Origin: Streptomyces cyaneogriseus subsp. noncyanogenus
GTDB taxonomy: Bacteria > Actinomycetota > Actinomycetes > Streptomycetales > Streptomycetaceae
DNA length: 64,000 nucleotides
NCBI RefSeq assembly: GCF_000931445.1
Contig: NZ_CP010849.1
Span: 7,688,001 to 7,752,000 of the forward strand
Reading direction: 5' to 3'
Translations under genes and position numbers: made by a program
The notes under the pieces: generated by a model
Databases searched by the model: none
The model's input: only the letters and a program-made list of their open reading frames with translations
Told to the model about the DNA's origin: nothing
Part shown: positions 53,450 to 63,468 of the stretch, piece after piece
Numbering within the stretch: the first letter of the stretch is position 1
How the letters are laid out: the number at the start of each line of letters is the position of its first letter

Positions 53450-53743
53450 CTAACCGATCCGCTGCATCGCCTTCCGGTGCCGTTCCGCCATGGCGGCGCC
53501 GGATTCGCGGCGGGCCATCCCGCGCAGGACGGACGGTGCGAGGAGCAGTCCGGCGACCGCCCAGGCACCCAGCACGCCCGCGCGCATCCGCAGATCCCGT
53601 ACGTCGACGACCGTGTCGCTCTCCGGCAGTGGGTGCTCCCCACTCCGGACAGAGCGTGAGCGGTCGTCATCGCTGTCCCCCGTCCCCCTCGTGGTCCGTC
53701 CTCCGGGATCGAAGGCCCAAGGCCGTGCGATGTCCGTGGCCAT
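53450..53743 (-). CDS. Small hypothetical protein with one membrane segment
   Basis: No family recognised. A 97-residue frame whose last ~50 codons look coding: almost all end in G or C, and they encode one hydrophobic helix ('RAGVLGAWAVAGLLLAPSVL') followed by a basic tail. The first half is low in structure and the ATG at 53743 has no clear ribosome binding site; a downstream GTG or ATG could be the true start. It stands between the GNAT gene and a 420-base gap with no clear partner. Confidence 0.4.
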   Translation of the reverse strand: MATDIARPWAFDPGGRTTRGTGDSDDDRSRSVRSGEHPLPESDTVVDVRDLRMRAGVLGAWAVAGLLLAPSVLRGMARRESGAAMAERHRKAMQRIG

Positions 53744-54163
53744 GGGACGTGTCTACGGCTTGGTGGCTGCCGGTGCCGCCTGGCAGCACTCGCTCGGTCC
53801 CTCCCCAGGCGAACACACTACCGAACGGTTCAGGTGTCTCCTCTGTTTCGCCGCCCCGGCGAGGGAACCGGTCCCGGTCGTCCAGCCGAGACTGGCAGGG
53901 CGGGGGAGCGGGTACCGGCCGACGCCGGACTCCCTCGGCACCGGCCGGCTGCTGCGGGACGGCCGGCTGCCCGGCGTCTCCTGGTGACGCCCGTTCCAGG
54001 CGCCCGTTCCAGGCAGTCAGTGTTCGTGCTGTTCAGTGCCCGTTTCCGCGTTCCACCGTCCCGGGATGCCGGTGGATGGTGGCGGGTGGGACGGATCACC
54101 GCACAGGCTGGGGCCGTCCCAGCAGCCCGCTGGACGATCCCGATTCCTGTACGGAGGATTCCG
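53744..54163. other. Non-coding gap before the DUF4232 gene
   Basis: 420 bases in which I see no gene. An ACGGAGGATT ribosome binding site lies just before ATG 54164. A short direct repeat (CGCCCGTTCCAGG twice around 53990-54015) is present, of no evident function. Confidence 0.5.
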
Positions 54164-54709
54164 ATGCGTTCACGTCTCGCGTCCCGCTCCGCCCGCGCGG
54201 CCCTGGCCGTCGCCGCCGCCGCGACCCTGACCGCCACGACCGCCACTACGGCCGCGACCGCCCTCGCCGACAGCGGCGACACCGTACGCAAGAGCGACGT
54301 GGGGCAGGTGTGCGGCACCAACGACCTGTCGTTCACGCTCAGCCGGCAGTCGCAGGCCGGCGGCTACTTCCTCATCGCCGCCAAGGCACTCCCCGGCATC
54401 ACCTGCCATCTGGAAGGCACCTTCCCGTCCGCCGGTTTCGGCTCTGCCGCCGACACCCACGTGACCCCGATCGAGCAGGGTGTGAGCGAGACCATCAAAC
54501 TCTCCGGCTCCACCACCGCCTACGCCGGGATCAACCCCAAGAGCACCGACTCCGCCGACGGCAGGCAGTTCAGCCAGCTCTTCGTAGCCGTCGCCGGATA
54601 CGAGGCCGACGCTGTCGCCTTCCGGCTCTCCGAGCCCGTCCTGGTCGACAAGCCGGTGGCCACCAACTGGCACACCGACCCCGCCGACGCGGTGCCCTAC
54701 ATCGGCTGA
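54164..54709 (+). CDS. Secreted DUF4232-like protein
   Basis: A 181-residue exported protein. The N-terminus 'SRSARAALAVAAAATLTATT' and ALA-D cleavage region form a signal peptide. The mature part has the DUF4232 pattern: an early Cys in 'VCGTNDLSFTLSRQSQAGG' and a second Cys in 'GITCHLEGTFPSAGFG', spaced as for a disulfide-bonded beta-sandwich, and a later 'ETIKLSGSTTAYAGI'. DUF4232 proteins are abundant, secreted or lipoprotein components of actinomycetes with unknown function. The start has an excellent ribosome binding site (ACGGAGGATT). A hairpin follows the stop codon, so the gene is monocistronic. Confidence 0.82.
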   Translation: MRSRLASRSARAALAVAAAATLTATTATTAATALADSGDTVRKSDVGQVCGTNDLSFTLSRQSQAGGYFLIAAKALPGITCHLEGTFPSAGFGSAADTHVTPIEQGVSETIKLSGSTTAYAGINPKSTDSADGRQFSQLFVAVAGYEADAVAFRLSEPVLVDKPVATNWHTDPADAVPYIG

Positions 54710-54715
54710 CCCCCT

Positions 54716-54748
54716 GCCGGGCCCCGCCGCACCCGGGCGGGCCCCGGC
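54716..54748. terminator. Stem-loop after the DUF4232 gene
   Basis: 54716-54728 and 54736-54748 form a 13-bp stem with one central mismatch and a 7-base loop, starting 7 bases after the stop codon. The remaining gap to 54922, towards the convergent monooxygenase gene, shows nothing else. Confidence 0.55.
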
Positions 54749-54922
54749 GTACCGAAGGGCCCGGAGACCCGGTCGGCCCCAGGACGGGTGGCGCGCGCCC
54801 GGGGCCCGTACCGCCGATCACCGTGCAGGTTCCCAGCCGGTGACCTGCGGTACGGCAACCGGCCGGAACCGGGCCGGGTGGCGTACGTCCGGACCTCCCC
54901 CACCGGCCGGCCATCACCGGGC

Positions 54923-56116
54923 TCAGGCCGGCGGTGACGGGGGCCAGCACAGCAGCGCCCGGATCTGCTCCCGCAGCCCGTTCTCGTCGGCGTGCCGCAG
55001 CGTCTCGTCCCGTCGGCGGCGCGCCACCGGGTCCTCCAGTTGTTCCACCTCGCTGACCGACCGGGAGGCCGCCACCACCGCGCGGACCCGTTCGCGCCGC
55101 AGGTCCTCGTAGCGGCGGAACGCGGTGGCCGGGTCGTCAGGGGCCGCGCCGAGGCAGCCGGCCAGGACGACCGCGTCCTCGATCGCCATCGCCGAGCCCT
55201 GCCCCAGGCTCGTCAGCATCGGGTGGGCGGCGTCACCGAGGAGGGTGACCGGCCCCTCCCCCCAGCGCTCCAGGAACGGCCGGTCGTGCGAGGGCACGGC
55301 GAGCACCGACTCCATCGGGGTCGCGCGGACGATGTCGCCCACCTCCTCGGCCCATCCCGCGTAGGTGGCCAGGATCTCGGCCTTGTCGCCGTCCCAGCGG
55401 CGGGACCGTTCGGCGGGCATGTTCTTCGTGCCCCACCAGTAGTAGCGCCCCTGCCCCACGTCGATCAGGCCGAACCTGCGGCCGGCGCCCCAGTAGTGGC
55501 CCACGTAGCCCGCCGGGAGATACGGCCGGGCGAAGCGGGTGACGGCGAGCCAGCTGATGTAGCCGCTGTCCCGGCTCTCCTCGGGGCCGACGAGACGGCG
55601 GCGGACCGCGGAGTGGAAGCCGTCGGCGCCGATCAGGGCGCTGCCCCGCACCGACGTGCCGTTCCCGAAGCGTACGGTGACCCCGTCGGAGTCCGGCTCG
55701 TAGCCGGCCACGGTGTGGCCCAGGGCCAGCGGTGTCCCCTCGGCCTCGGCCAGCAGGGCGTCCTGGAGGTCGGCGCGGGTCACGCACACCGACGGCACGC
55801 CGAGCGCGTCCGTGACGGCCTTCAGCGGCTGCTCGCGGATCAGGTTCCCGGTCTCGTCGAGGACGCGGAACGTCTCGATGTCCTGGCCGCGTTTGGACAG
55901 GTGCAGGTCGATGCCCAAGGACGCCAGCGCGGCGACGGCGTTGCTCATCACGGACAGCCCGGAGCCCGCCGCGCCCAGCCGGGACGCGCGCTCGTAGATC
56001 CGGGCGGGGACACCCACGCGGCGCAGGGCGATGGCGGCGCTCAGCCCGCCGATACCGGCTCCGGCGATGATGACCGGCAGGCGGGGGGAGGTCGTCTCGT
56101 GCGGGGTGGGTGTCAT
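54923..56116 (-). CDS. FAD-dependent monooxygenase coupled to the peptide synthetase gene
   Basis: A 397-residue class A flavoprotein monooxygenase: Rossmann motif 'PVIIAGAGIGGLSAAIALRR' at the N-terminus, DG motif 'GSALIGADGFHSAVRRRLVG' near residue 160, and GD motif 'VTLLGDAAHPMLTSLGQGSA' near 285. Relatives hydroxylate aromatic or polyketide/peptide substrates with NAD(P)H and O2 (for example salicylate- or 3-hydroxybenzoate-hydroxylase-like enzymes and TetX). Its ATG overlaps the synthetase stop codon by four bases (ATGA at 56113-56116), so it is translated with the synthetase and most likely tailors its product or makes its starter unit. Substrate unknown. Confidence 0.9.
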   Translation of the reverse strand: MTPTPHETTSPRLPVIIAGAGIGGLSAAIALRRVGVPARIYERASRLGAAGSGLSVMSNAVAALASLGIDLHLSKRGQDIETFRVLDETGNLIREQPLKAVTDALGVPSVCVTRADLQDALLAEAEGTPLALGHTVAGYEPDSDGVTVRFGNGTSVRGSALIGADGFHSAVRRRLVGPEESRDSGYISWLAVTRFARPYLPAGYVGHYWGAGRRFGLIDVGQGRYYWWGTKNMPAERSRRWDGDKAEILATYAGWAEEVGDIVRATPMESVLAVPSHDRPFLERWGEGPVTLLGDAAHPMLTSLGQGSAMAIEDAVVLAGCLGAAPDDPATAFRRYEDLRRERVRAVVAASRSVSEVEQLEDPVARRRRDETLRHADENGLREQIRALLCWPPSPPA

Positions 56117-59100
56117 GTCGTGACTCCAGCGGGGGAGGGGACGGCCCGGCCGTCGAGGATGCGGCCGATGACGTCGGCCGTGTGCTTCACATGGGGATGT
56201 CCGATGAGGGAGAGGTGGTTGCCGGGCACCTCGACGGTACGCAGCCGGCCGCACGTCATGTGCTGCCAGCCGTTCAACGGGTCCTCGTACCGGCTGCCGC
56301 CCGCGGTGTGCATGGCCAGCAGCACGTCGGGCAGCGGTTCGGCGGCCAGCACCAGGGTGATGTCCTGGTCGGGCACCTCGGGCCGGTACTCCAGCGCGGC
56401 GTTCCAGTTGGCCTCGTAGACCCGGAACAGCCGGCGGACCAGGGCGCCCGGACTGCCCGGGGGCAGCACCCCGGTGCGCACGGCGAAATCGGCGATGAAG
56501 TCGAACTTCTCGCCGAGCGTGGTCAGTTCGGGCGGGATCTTCTCGAGCGGCGACGCACCGCCGCGGCCGAGCCACAGCAACTCCCAGAAGAACCAGCCGA
56601 GGAGGGCCTTCTCGTCGCTGCGGGCCCGCGGTCCCGAGGCCAGCGCGGTGGTGTCGAGCAGCACCAGGTCGGCGACCTTCTCACCGGCGCGGGCGAGCTG
56701 GATCGCCATCTCGAAGGCCACGAAACCGCCGAAGGACCAGCCGCCGATCGTGTAGGGGCCGTGCGGCTGCACGCGTCGCAGCGCGGCGATGTAATCGGCG
56801 GCCAGCTCGGGCACCGAGCGGCGGGGTTCGGAGCCGGGAACGGCACCCGCCGCCTGCAACGCGTACAGCGGCCGGCCCGCGGGCAGGTGGCGGGCGAGCT
56901 GCACGTAGCACAGGACGTTGCCCCCCATGGGATGCACCATGAACAGCGGGCGGCCGTCCCCTGCGGGGCGGATGGGCACCAGCGGGTCGAAGGTGGCCAC
57001 GGCGGTCCGGCTCCGCAGCCGCCGCGCCAGCCCGGCGACGGTGGGGGCGGCGATGAACTCGGACAGCGGGACGGTGACGTGGAAGCGCTGCTCGATGGTC
57101 ACCATCAGCCGCATCGCGGTCAGCGAGGTGCCGCCCAGGTCGAAGAGGTCGTCGTCGACACCGATCGCGTCGGCGGGCAGCCCCAGCAGATCGGCCAGGG
57201 TGTCCGCCAGGACCGCCTCGTGACTGCCGGGAGCCGGCCTGGGGCCGCGCGGCCGTACGTCCCGCGCGGGGGCGGTGGCGGCCAGCGCCCGGTCGTCGCG
57301 TTTCCCGGACGGGGTCAGCGGCAGCGCGGCTACCCAGCTCAGGGACGCGGGCACCAGGTGCGACGGCAGCACGGTACGCAGATGACGGCGCAGTTCCTCG
57401 GTGTCCGTCCGGTCCTGGTCGCCGACGAGGAACCCGGCGAGGGCGGTCTCGCCGCCGGCCCGCCGGCGCGGCACGACCGCCACGTCACGGATGCCGGGCC
57501 GGTCCGCCGCCCAGCCGAGCATCGCGGCCTCCACCTCGGCCGGCTCGACCCGGTAACCGCGTATCTTGACCTGGCTGTCGGCCCTGCCGGTGCACACGAT
57601 GTCCCCGTCGGGCAGTACCACCGCGAGGTCGCCCGTGCGGTAGAGGACCTCGCCGGGGGCGCCGTAGGGATGGCCCACGAACCGCTCGGCGGTCAGGTCC
57701 GCGCGGCCCTCGTACCCCTGGGCGAGGCAGACTCCGGCCAGGTGGATCTCGCCCTGGACACCGGGGGGCACCGGCCTCATCCGCGCGTCCAGCACCAGCA
57801 CCTGTGCGCCGTCCACGGGGAGGCCCACGGGCGGCAGCTCCGGGAACCGGGCCGGGTCGCCGGTCATGCTGTGGCGGGCGACCACGTGCGACTCGGTCGG
57901 GCCGTACTGGTTCTCCAGCAGGACGCCGGGCAGGGCGGCGAGGAACCGGCGCAGGGCGGCTGTCACCCGCAGTTGCTCGCCCGAGGAGACCACCACCCGC
58001 AGCCGCCCCGGCACCAGGCCGAGCGCGTCGGCCGCCTCCGCCATCTGCTGCAACGCCACGAACGGCAGGAACACCCGCTCCACGCCCGCCTCGTCCAGCA
58101 GCCGCAGCAGCGCGGGCATGTCGCGGCGGTGGTCCTCGTCCGCCAGCACCAGGGTGCCGCCGCCGCACAGGGTGGAGAAGATCTCCTGGAAGGAGACGTC
58201 GAAGCCGAGCGGCGCCAAGTGCAGGGTACGGCCGCCGACGGCACCGCTGGGCACCCGGTTCTGCCACCGGATCAGGTTCGCCAGCGCCCGGTGCGGCATC
58301 GCCACGCCCTTGGGGGCGCCGGTCGAGCCGGAGGTGAACAGCACGTACGCGGTGTCCAGCGGCGCGGGGCCCGGCAGTCCGTCCGCGCCCGGGTCAGGGG
58401 CTCCCGGCGCGGTCAGGGCCGCGGGGGACAGCAGCGGCGCGCAGTCCGCCACCAGGTGGGCGTGGCGAGCGTCGGCGACGATGCGGCGGGGCCGGGCGGT
58501 GGCGGCCATCGCGGCCAGCCGGGCCGGGGGACAGGCCGGGTCCAGCGGGACGACGGCGGCCCCGGCGAGCAGGACACCGAGGGCCACGGCGATCGTGTGC
58601 GGGCCCCGGTCCATGGCCACCCCGATCCGGTCACCGCGGCGTGTCCCCTCGGCGCGCAACCGGTGCGCCACGGCCCGCGCGGCATCGGCCAGCCGCGCGT
58701 AGCTCCAGGCGTCGTCACCGTGTAAGAGGGCGACGGCCCGCGGGGTGCGGGCGGCCCGGCGGAGGAAGACGTCCGTGACGCACTCGGGGTTCACCGGTGA
58801 CGGCTCGGGGCGGACGGGCTGGGGTGCGAGGAAGTCGAATCCGGCCGGCTCAAGCGGGTGTTCGGCCATCCGGCGGACCACGGCGACCAGGGTGTCGGCC
58901 AGCAGCTCGGCCTGGTCCCGGGCGAACACCTGCCCGTCGCAGTCGACGCGCAGGCCGATCCGCCCGTCCACCGGGTCGTGCACCACGTTGACCAGCAGGG
59001 CGAAGTTGGTCTCCTCCCAGGTCCGGAACTCCAGCAGATCGACGTCCGGAAGCGACAGCACCTCGGCGAGCTGCCGGAAGTGGACGTAGTTGAACGCCGT

Positions 59101-62100
59101 CTCCAGCGGGCTGCCGGGGTGCTCCTCCTGAATGGCGCTGAGCGGGTAGTGACGGTGCGGGAAGCCCTCGCGTTCCCGGCGCAGCGCCTCCCGCGCGAGG
59201 TCGAACCAGCCCGCGCCGGTGGTGGGCAGCCGCAGCGGCACGGTGTTGAGGAAGAGGCCGAGGGCCTGCTCGCCGTCCTCGCCGGTACGGCCGTGCGTGA
59301 TCAGCCCGGTGAGCACCTCGGGGGCGCCCGTGAACAGACCGAGGGTCAGGCAGTGCGCCGCCAGCAGCACCGACTTGACCGGCGTCCCCTGCGCGCGGGC
59401 GGTGGCGCGCAAGGCCTCGGTGAGGCCGGCCGGCAGCTCCCGGTGGCACACGATCTGCTCCCCGGCGGCCGGCGGTCGGTGGGCGCGCGTCCCGGCGAGC
59501 GGCGGTGCGGACGCGCCCGTGACGACGCCCCGCCAGTAGGCGCGGCTCTCCGGGGAGCCCAGGGCGGCCCGTTCGGCGGACACGTGCGCGGTGGGGGACG
59601 GCAGCGGGCCGCCGGGCACCGGGCCGGTGCCGAGCCCGAGGACATGCGCGTAGTCCTGCAGCAGGTCCCGCAGCAGATTGGCGACGCTGGCGCCGTCCAG
59701 CAGCGCGTGGTGGAAGCCCAGCACGAGTTCGACCGTGCCGGTGCGCACGTACGCGCGCAGGAAGCAGAGCGGGCCGCGCTCGAAGTCGTAGTCGTGTACG
59801 CGGCGTTCCTCGACGTACCGGAGGATCTCCGCCTCCGCCGCGGCGTCGGGGCGGCCGCGCAGGTCCACGATGTCCGCGATGTCCGCCGCCTGCGGGTGTA
59901 TCACCTGCAGCGGCTCGGACACGTGGGCGAGCGCGAACGTGGAGCGCAGGGCGGGATGCCGGGCGGTCAGCCGCGCGGTGACGGCGCGGAACGCCGCCTC
60001 GTCCCACGGCATCCGCAGCACGTAGCGGAAGACGTCCTTGTACACGGCGGAACCGGGCCGGCGGCGGGAGTGGAAGATCAGGCCGAGCTGGAGCCGGGAG
60101 AGCGGGTGGGCGTCCTCGGCGTCGCCGAGCGCCGCCCGGTCGATGCCGGCAACCAGCTCGAAGGGGCGTGGCCCGCCCGGCTCGGCATCGCCGGTCGGGG
60201 GGCCGACGGCGGTGACGGCGGCGAGGGCCGCCACGGTCGGCGCGGCCACGAGATCGTCGAGGCGGAAGCGCAACCCCTGCCGCTCGGCCCTGGCCCGGAC
60301 GGTGAGCAGCCGGATCGAGTCGCCGCCAAGGGCGTAGAAGTCGTCGTGCACGCCGACCCGCTCCAGCCCCAGGACCTGCGCCCAGATACGGGCGAGCGCG
60401 GCCTGCACCGGATCCGCCGGCTCGGTGTCACCGGTTGGGCCCGCGACGGCCCGCGGGTCCGGCAGCGCCCGCAGATCGGTCTTGCCGCTCGGGGTGAGCG
60501 GCACCCGCTCGATCCGGCACCACAGGGCGGGCACCATGAACGCCGGCAGCCGGGCGAGGAGCGCCGCGCGAAGCCGGTCCGGCCCCGGATCGCCGTCACC
60601 GGCCACGTAGTAGGCGGCCAGCCGGTCGCCGCCGCCCCCGGTGGCGGAGGCGGTGACCACCGCGTCGCGCACCCCGGGCAGCTCCCGCAGCGCGGCGGCG
60701 ACCTCGCCGGTCTCCACCCGGTGACCCCGGATCTTGACCTGGCCGTCGGCACGGCCGAGGTACTCCAGGGTGCCGTCGGCGAGCCAGCGGGCGATGTCCC
60801 CGGTGCGGTAGATGCGGCCGCCGGGCACGAACGGGTCGGCTGTGAAGCGCTCCTCGGTGAGCCGGGGCAGCCCGAGGTAGCCCCGGGCGACCTGTACGCC
60901 CCCGATGCACAACTCCCCCGGGACACCGGCGGGCTGCGGACGGCCGTGCGCGTCCAGGACGTACAGCACGGTGTTGTCCACCGGCCGCCCGATGGGCACC
61001 CGTTGCACGGCGGCCGCCGGGTCACCGGGGCAGTCGTACGCCGTGACGTCCACCGCGGCCTCGGTGGGCCCGTACAGGTTCACCAGGCGGGGCGGCCCGG
61101 CCGGGCCCGTGCGGAAGGTCCGCGCGAAGCGTGCCACGTGTCCGGGCGGCAGGGCCTCGCCGCTGCAAAAGACGTACCGGAGCGAGGACACCCCCTGGGC
61201 ACCCAGGTCGAGGAAGGGGCCGAGCAGGGAGGGGACGAAGTGCAGGACGGTGACACCGTGGTCGCGTACGGCGCGGGCCACCTCCCGGGGGTCCTTCTCG
61301 CCGCCGGGCGGCAGCAGCACCAGCCGGGCCCCCTCGGCGGCCCACCAGAACAGCTCCCACACGGACACGTCGAAGGAGACCGGGGTCTTCTGGAGCAGGA
61401 CGTCACCCGCGCCCACCGGGTACAGCCGCTGCATCCAGGTGAGGCGGTTGACGGCCGACCGGTGCTCGATCATCACGCCCTTGGGCCGGCCGGTCGACCC
61501 GGAGGTGTAGATCACGTAGGCGAGGGAGTCCGGCCCGGCGCCGGTGACGGGCGCGGTGCCGTCCTGCCCCGCTTCCAGGTCGGCCACCCGGTGCGCGTGC
61601 CGCAGCCCCGCGGCCCACGGCGCCCCGGCGCCCGCGTCGTCCAGCACCACCGCGGCGGCCCGGCTGTCGTCGAGCATGTGTTTGATCCGCCCGGCGGGGT
61701 AGTCCGGATCCACCGGTACGTACGCGGCTCCCGCCTTGAGCACCCCGAACAGCGCCGCCATGAGGTCCGGCCCGCGGCGCAGCGCCACCACCACCCGGTC
61801 CCCGTCGCCGACGCCGGCCGCGCGCAGGCCCCGGGCCACACGGTTGGCGCGGCGCTCCAGCGCGGCATAGGTGAGCGAGTGGCCGGTGGCCGCGTCCGTG
61901 ACCGCCAGGGCCCGCGGCCGCCGGGCGCACTGCCGCTCGAAGAGCCCGTGCAGGGTGCCGGGTTCGCGCTCCCCGGTGGCCGGACCCCGTCCCAGGGCGA
62001 GCAGGGCCTCCCGTTCCGCCGCGCTGGTCACGGGCACTGCGGACAGCACAGCCGCCGGGTCGTCCAGGCAGCCGGCGAGCAGCCGCTCCAGTTGCCGGGC

Positions 62101-63390
62101 CACCGAGCCGATCGGCAGGTCCTCGTCGAACACGTCCAGCGCGTAGACCAGATCGATCTCCATGCCCGGCACGTCGCTGAAGTCCCGTACGTAGACGTTG
62201 AGCGCGGACTGGTCGTATCCCGGGGCCCGCATGGCGGTCTCGCGCCGCACCCCGCCGATGACGGTGGGCCGCTGGTACCGCAGATAGGACAGCGTCACGT
62301 CGAACAGGTGCCGGGAGCCGCCTGTGCCGTCGGCGGCCAGACCGGTCAGCAGGTCGCCGAGGGCGAGCCGTTCGTGCCGCTGCAGCTCCCGGATCGCCCC
62401 GCGGGTCTCGCGCACCAGTTCACCGACCGGGCGGGCCCCGGGGCGCCGCAGTGGCAGCGGCAGGGTATTGGCGAGCTGGCCGTACGGTGCCGCCTTCCAG
62501 CCGCCGCGGTTCAGCAGCGGGATACCGAGGACGACGTCGTCGCTGCCGTGCAGCCGGGTGAGCAGTCCGCCGAGGACGGCCGTGACATACGCGAAGGGGG
62601 AGTAACCCGCGGCCCGGACACGCCGCACCAGCGCACTGTCGACCGGCAGCGTCACGATGCCCCGGCGCCGCGCACCGCTCGGCGCCCGGCGGGTGAACAG
62701 CGCGGTGCCGGTGTCCGCCAGCGCGGCGCGGTGGTGGTCCAGGTCGTCGGTGAACCGCTCGCCGGCCCGGTAGCGTGCCTCCTCCGCCGCGAAGGCGGCG
62801 ACCGGGACGGAGCCGGCGGCGGGCGCCGGGGCCCCGGCGCAGCGGTGGGCGTACTCCTGGAAGATCTCCTGGCTTAGCCGGTTGCAGGTCCAGCCGTCGG
62901 CGACCAGATGGTGTGCCGTCAACCGCAGGACGACGGTGTCGGGCCCCTCCACCAGCAGCGTAGCCCGGACCAGCGGCCCCTCCCGCAGCGGCAGCGCGCG
63001 CAGCAGGTCGGCCTCCAGCCACGCTGAGCAGGCCGCGGCCGGGTCCTCCTCGCCTGTCAGGTCGAGCTGCCGCACCGTGGGTGCCTCGGTGCCGACCCAC
63101 TGCACAGGCGTCCCGTCCTGCTCGTCGAAGCACAACCGGAACGTGTCGTGCCGGGAGAGCACCGCGTCGGCGCTCGCGACCAGCAGGCGCCGGTCCACCG
63201 GGCCGGTGAGGCGCTCGGTCACACAGCAGTTGAACTGCGGGTCGCCCGGGTGCAGGACGGCTGAGGCCCACACGTCCCGCTGGTAGGCGGTCAGCGGGAG
63301 CAGCTCGGTGCCCGGGTCGGCAGCCGGGGACGAGAGGGAAGAGAGGGTAGAGGGGGAAGAGGGGGACCCGATGCGGCCCGGTAAGTTCAT
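56113..63390 (-). CDS. Nonribosomal peptide synthetase C-A(Ser)-PCP-C-A(Pro-like)-PCP-TE
   Basis: A 2425-residue synthetase. Domains in order: C1 (HHLVADG at 160-166), A1, PCP1 (Ser1025 in GGDSI), C2 (FHHALLDGAS), A2, PCP2 (Ser2089 in GGTSL) and TE (Ser2219 in GWSFGG). A1 binding-pocket residues read D-V-W-H-F-S-L-V-D, the same as the serine code of EntF. A2 reads approximately D-V-Q-V-V-S-Q-V-V, closest to proline codes (DVQLIAHVV) but not identical. The leading C domain implies an upstream acyl donor, as in EntF-type assembly lines. No epimerase, MT or MbtH gene is visible. The frame also allows GTG 63396. It is followed by a coupled FAD monooxygenase gene and preceded by a type II thioesterase gene. 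Predicted core: acyl-Ser-Pro-like dipeptide. Confidence 0.93.
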   Translation of the reverse strand: MNLPGRIGSPSSPSTLSSLSSPAADPGTELLPLTAYQRDVWASAVLHPGDPQFNCCVTERLTGPVDRRLLVASADAVLSRHDTFRLCFDEQDGTPVQWVGTEAPTVRQLDLTGEEDPAAACSAWLEADLLRALPLREGPLVRATLLVEGPDTVVLRLTAHHLVADGWTCNRLSQEIFQEYAHRCAGAPAPAAGSVPVAAFAAEEARYRAGERFTDDLDHHRAALADTGTALFTRRAPSGARRRGIVTLPVDSALVRRVRAAGYSPFAYVTAVLGGLLTRLHGSDDVVLGIPLLNRGGWKAAPYGQLANTLPLPLRRPGARPVGELVRETRGAIRELQRHERLALGDLLTGLAADGTGGSRHLFDVTLSYLRYQRPTVIGGVRRETAMRAPGYDQSALNVYVRDFSDVPGMEIDLVYALDVFDEDLPIGSVARQLERLLAGCLDDPAAVLSAVPVTSAAEREALLALGRGPATGEREPGTLHGLFERQCARRPRALAVTDAATGHSLTYAALERRANRVARGLRAAGVGDGDRVVVALRRGPDLMAALFGVLKAGAAYVPVDPDYPAGRIKHMLDDSRAAAVVLDDAGAGAPWAAGLRHAHRVADLEAGQDGTAPVTGAGPDSLAYVIYTSGSTGRPKGVMIEHRSAVNRLTWMQRLYPVGAGDVLLQKTPVSFDVSVWELFWWAAEGARLVLLPPGGEKDPREVARAVRDHGVTVLHFVPSLLGPFLDLGAQGVSSLRYVFCSGEALPPGHVARFARTFRTGPAGPPRLVNLYGPTEAAVDVTAYDCPGDPAAAVQRVPIGRPVDNTVLYVLDAHGRPQPAGVPGELCIGGVQVARGYLGLPRLTEERFTADPFVPGGRIYRTGDIARWLADGTLEYLGRADGQVKIRGHRVETGEVAAALRELPGVRDAVVTASATGGGGDRLAAYYVAGDGDPGPDRLRAALLARLPAFMVPALWCRIERVPLTPSGKTDLRALPDPRAVAGPTGDTEPADPVQAALARIWAQVLGLERVGVHDDFYALGGDSIRLLTVRARAERQGLRFRLDDLVAAPTVAALAAVTAVGPPTGDAEPGGPRPFELVAGIDRAALGDAEDAHPLSRLQLGLIFHSRRRPGSAVYKDVFRYVLRMPWDEAAFRAVTARLTARHPALRSTFALAHVSEPLQVIHPQAADIADIVDLRGRPDAAAEAEILRYVEERRVHDYDFERGPLCFLRAYVRTGTVELVLGFHHALLDGASVANLLRDLLQDYAHVLGLGTGPVPGGPLPSPTAHVSAERAALGSPESRAYWRGVVTGASAPPLAGTRAHRPPAAGEQIVCHRELPAGLTEALRATARAQGTPVKSVLLAAHCLTLGLFTGAPEVLTGLITHGRTGEDGEQALGLFLNTVPLRLPTTGAGWFDLAREALRREREGFPHRHYPLSAIQEEHPGSPLETAFNYVHFRQLAEVLSLPDVDLLEFRTWEETNFALLVNVVHDPVDGRIGLRVDCDGQVFARDQAELLADTLVAVVRRMAEHPLEPAGFDFLAPQPVRPEPSPVNPECVTDVFLRRAARTPRAVALLHGDDAWSYARLADAARAVAHRLRAEGTRRGDRIGVAMDRGPHTIAVALGVLLAGAAVVPLDPACPPARLAAMAATARPRRIVADARHAHLVADCAPLLSPAALTAPGAPDPGADGLPGPAPLDTAYVLFTSGSTGAPKGVAMPHRALANLIRWQNRVPSGAVGGRTLHLAPLGFDVSFQEIFSTLCGGGTLVLADEDHRRDMPALLRLLDEAGVERVFLPFVALQQMAEAADALGLVPGRLRVVVSSGEQLRVTAALRRFLAALPGVLLENQYGPTESHVVARHSMTGDPARFPELPPVGLPVDGAQVLVLDARMRPVPPGVQGEIHLAGVCLAQGYEGRADLTAERFVGHPYGAPGEVLYRTGDLAVVLPDGDIVCTGRADSQVKIRGYRVEPAEVEAAMLGWAADRPGIRDVAVVPRRRAGGETALAGFLVGDQDRTDTEELRRHLRTVLPSHLVPASLSWVAALPLTPSGKRDDRALAATAPARDVRPRGPRPAPGSHEAVLADTLADLLGLPADAIGVDDDLFDLGGTSLTAMRLMVTIEQRFHVTVPLSEFIAAPTVAGLARRLRSRTAVATFDPLVPIRPAGDGRPLFMVHPMGGNVLCYVQLARHLPAGRPLYALQAAGAVPGSEPRRSVPELAADYIAALRRVQPHGPYTIGGWSFGGFVAFEMAIQLARAGEKVADLVLLDTTALASGPRARSDEKALLGWFFWELLWLGRGGASPLEKIPPELTTLGEKFDFIADFAVRTGVLPPGSPGALVRRLFRVYEANWNAALEYRPEVPDQDITLVLAAEPLPDVLLAMHTAGGSRYEDPLNGWQHMTCGRLRTVEVPGNHLSLIGHPHVKHTADVIGRILDGRAVPSPAGVTT

Positions 63391-63468
63391 GATCACACCA
63401 AAGGACGTGAGGGACGTGGGGCAGGTCGGGAGGTGCCCGCCCGCGCCACCCGGCGGACACCCGCGGAG

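Noticed and set aside
58858..62877. A 1339-codon open frame antisense to the peptide synthetase gene
   Set aside because: No recognisable domain and low-complexity Arg/Gly/His content; the complementary strand encodes intact C, A and PCP domains.
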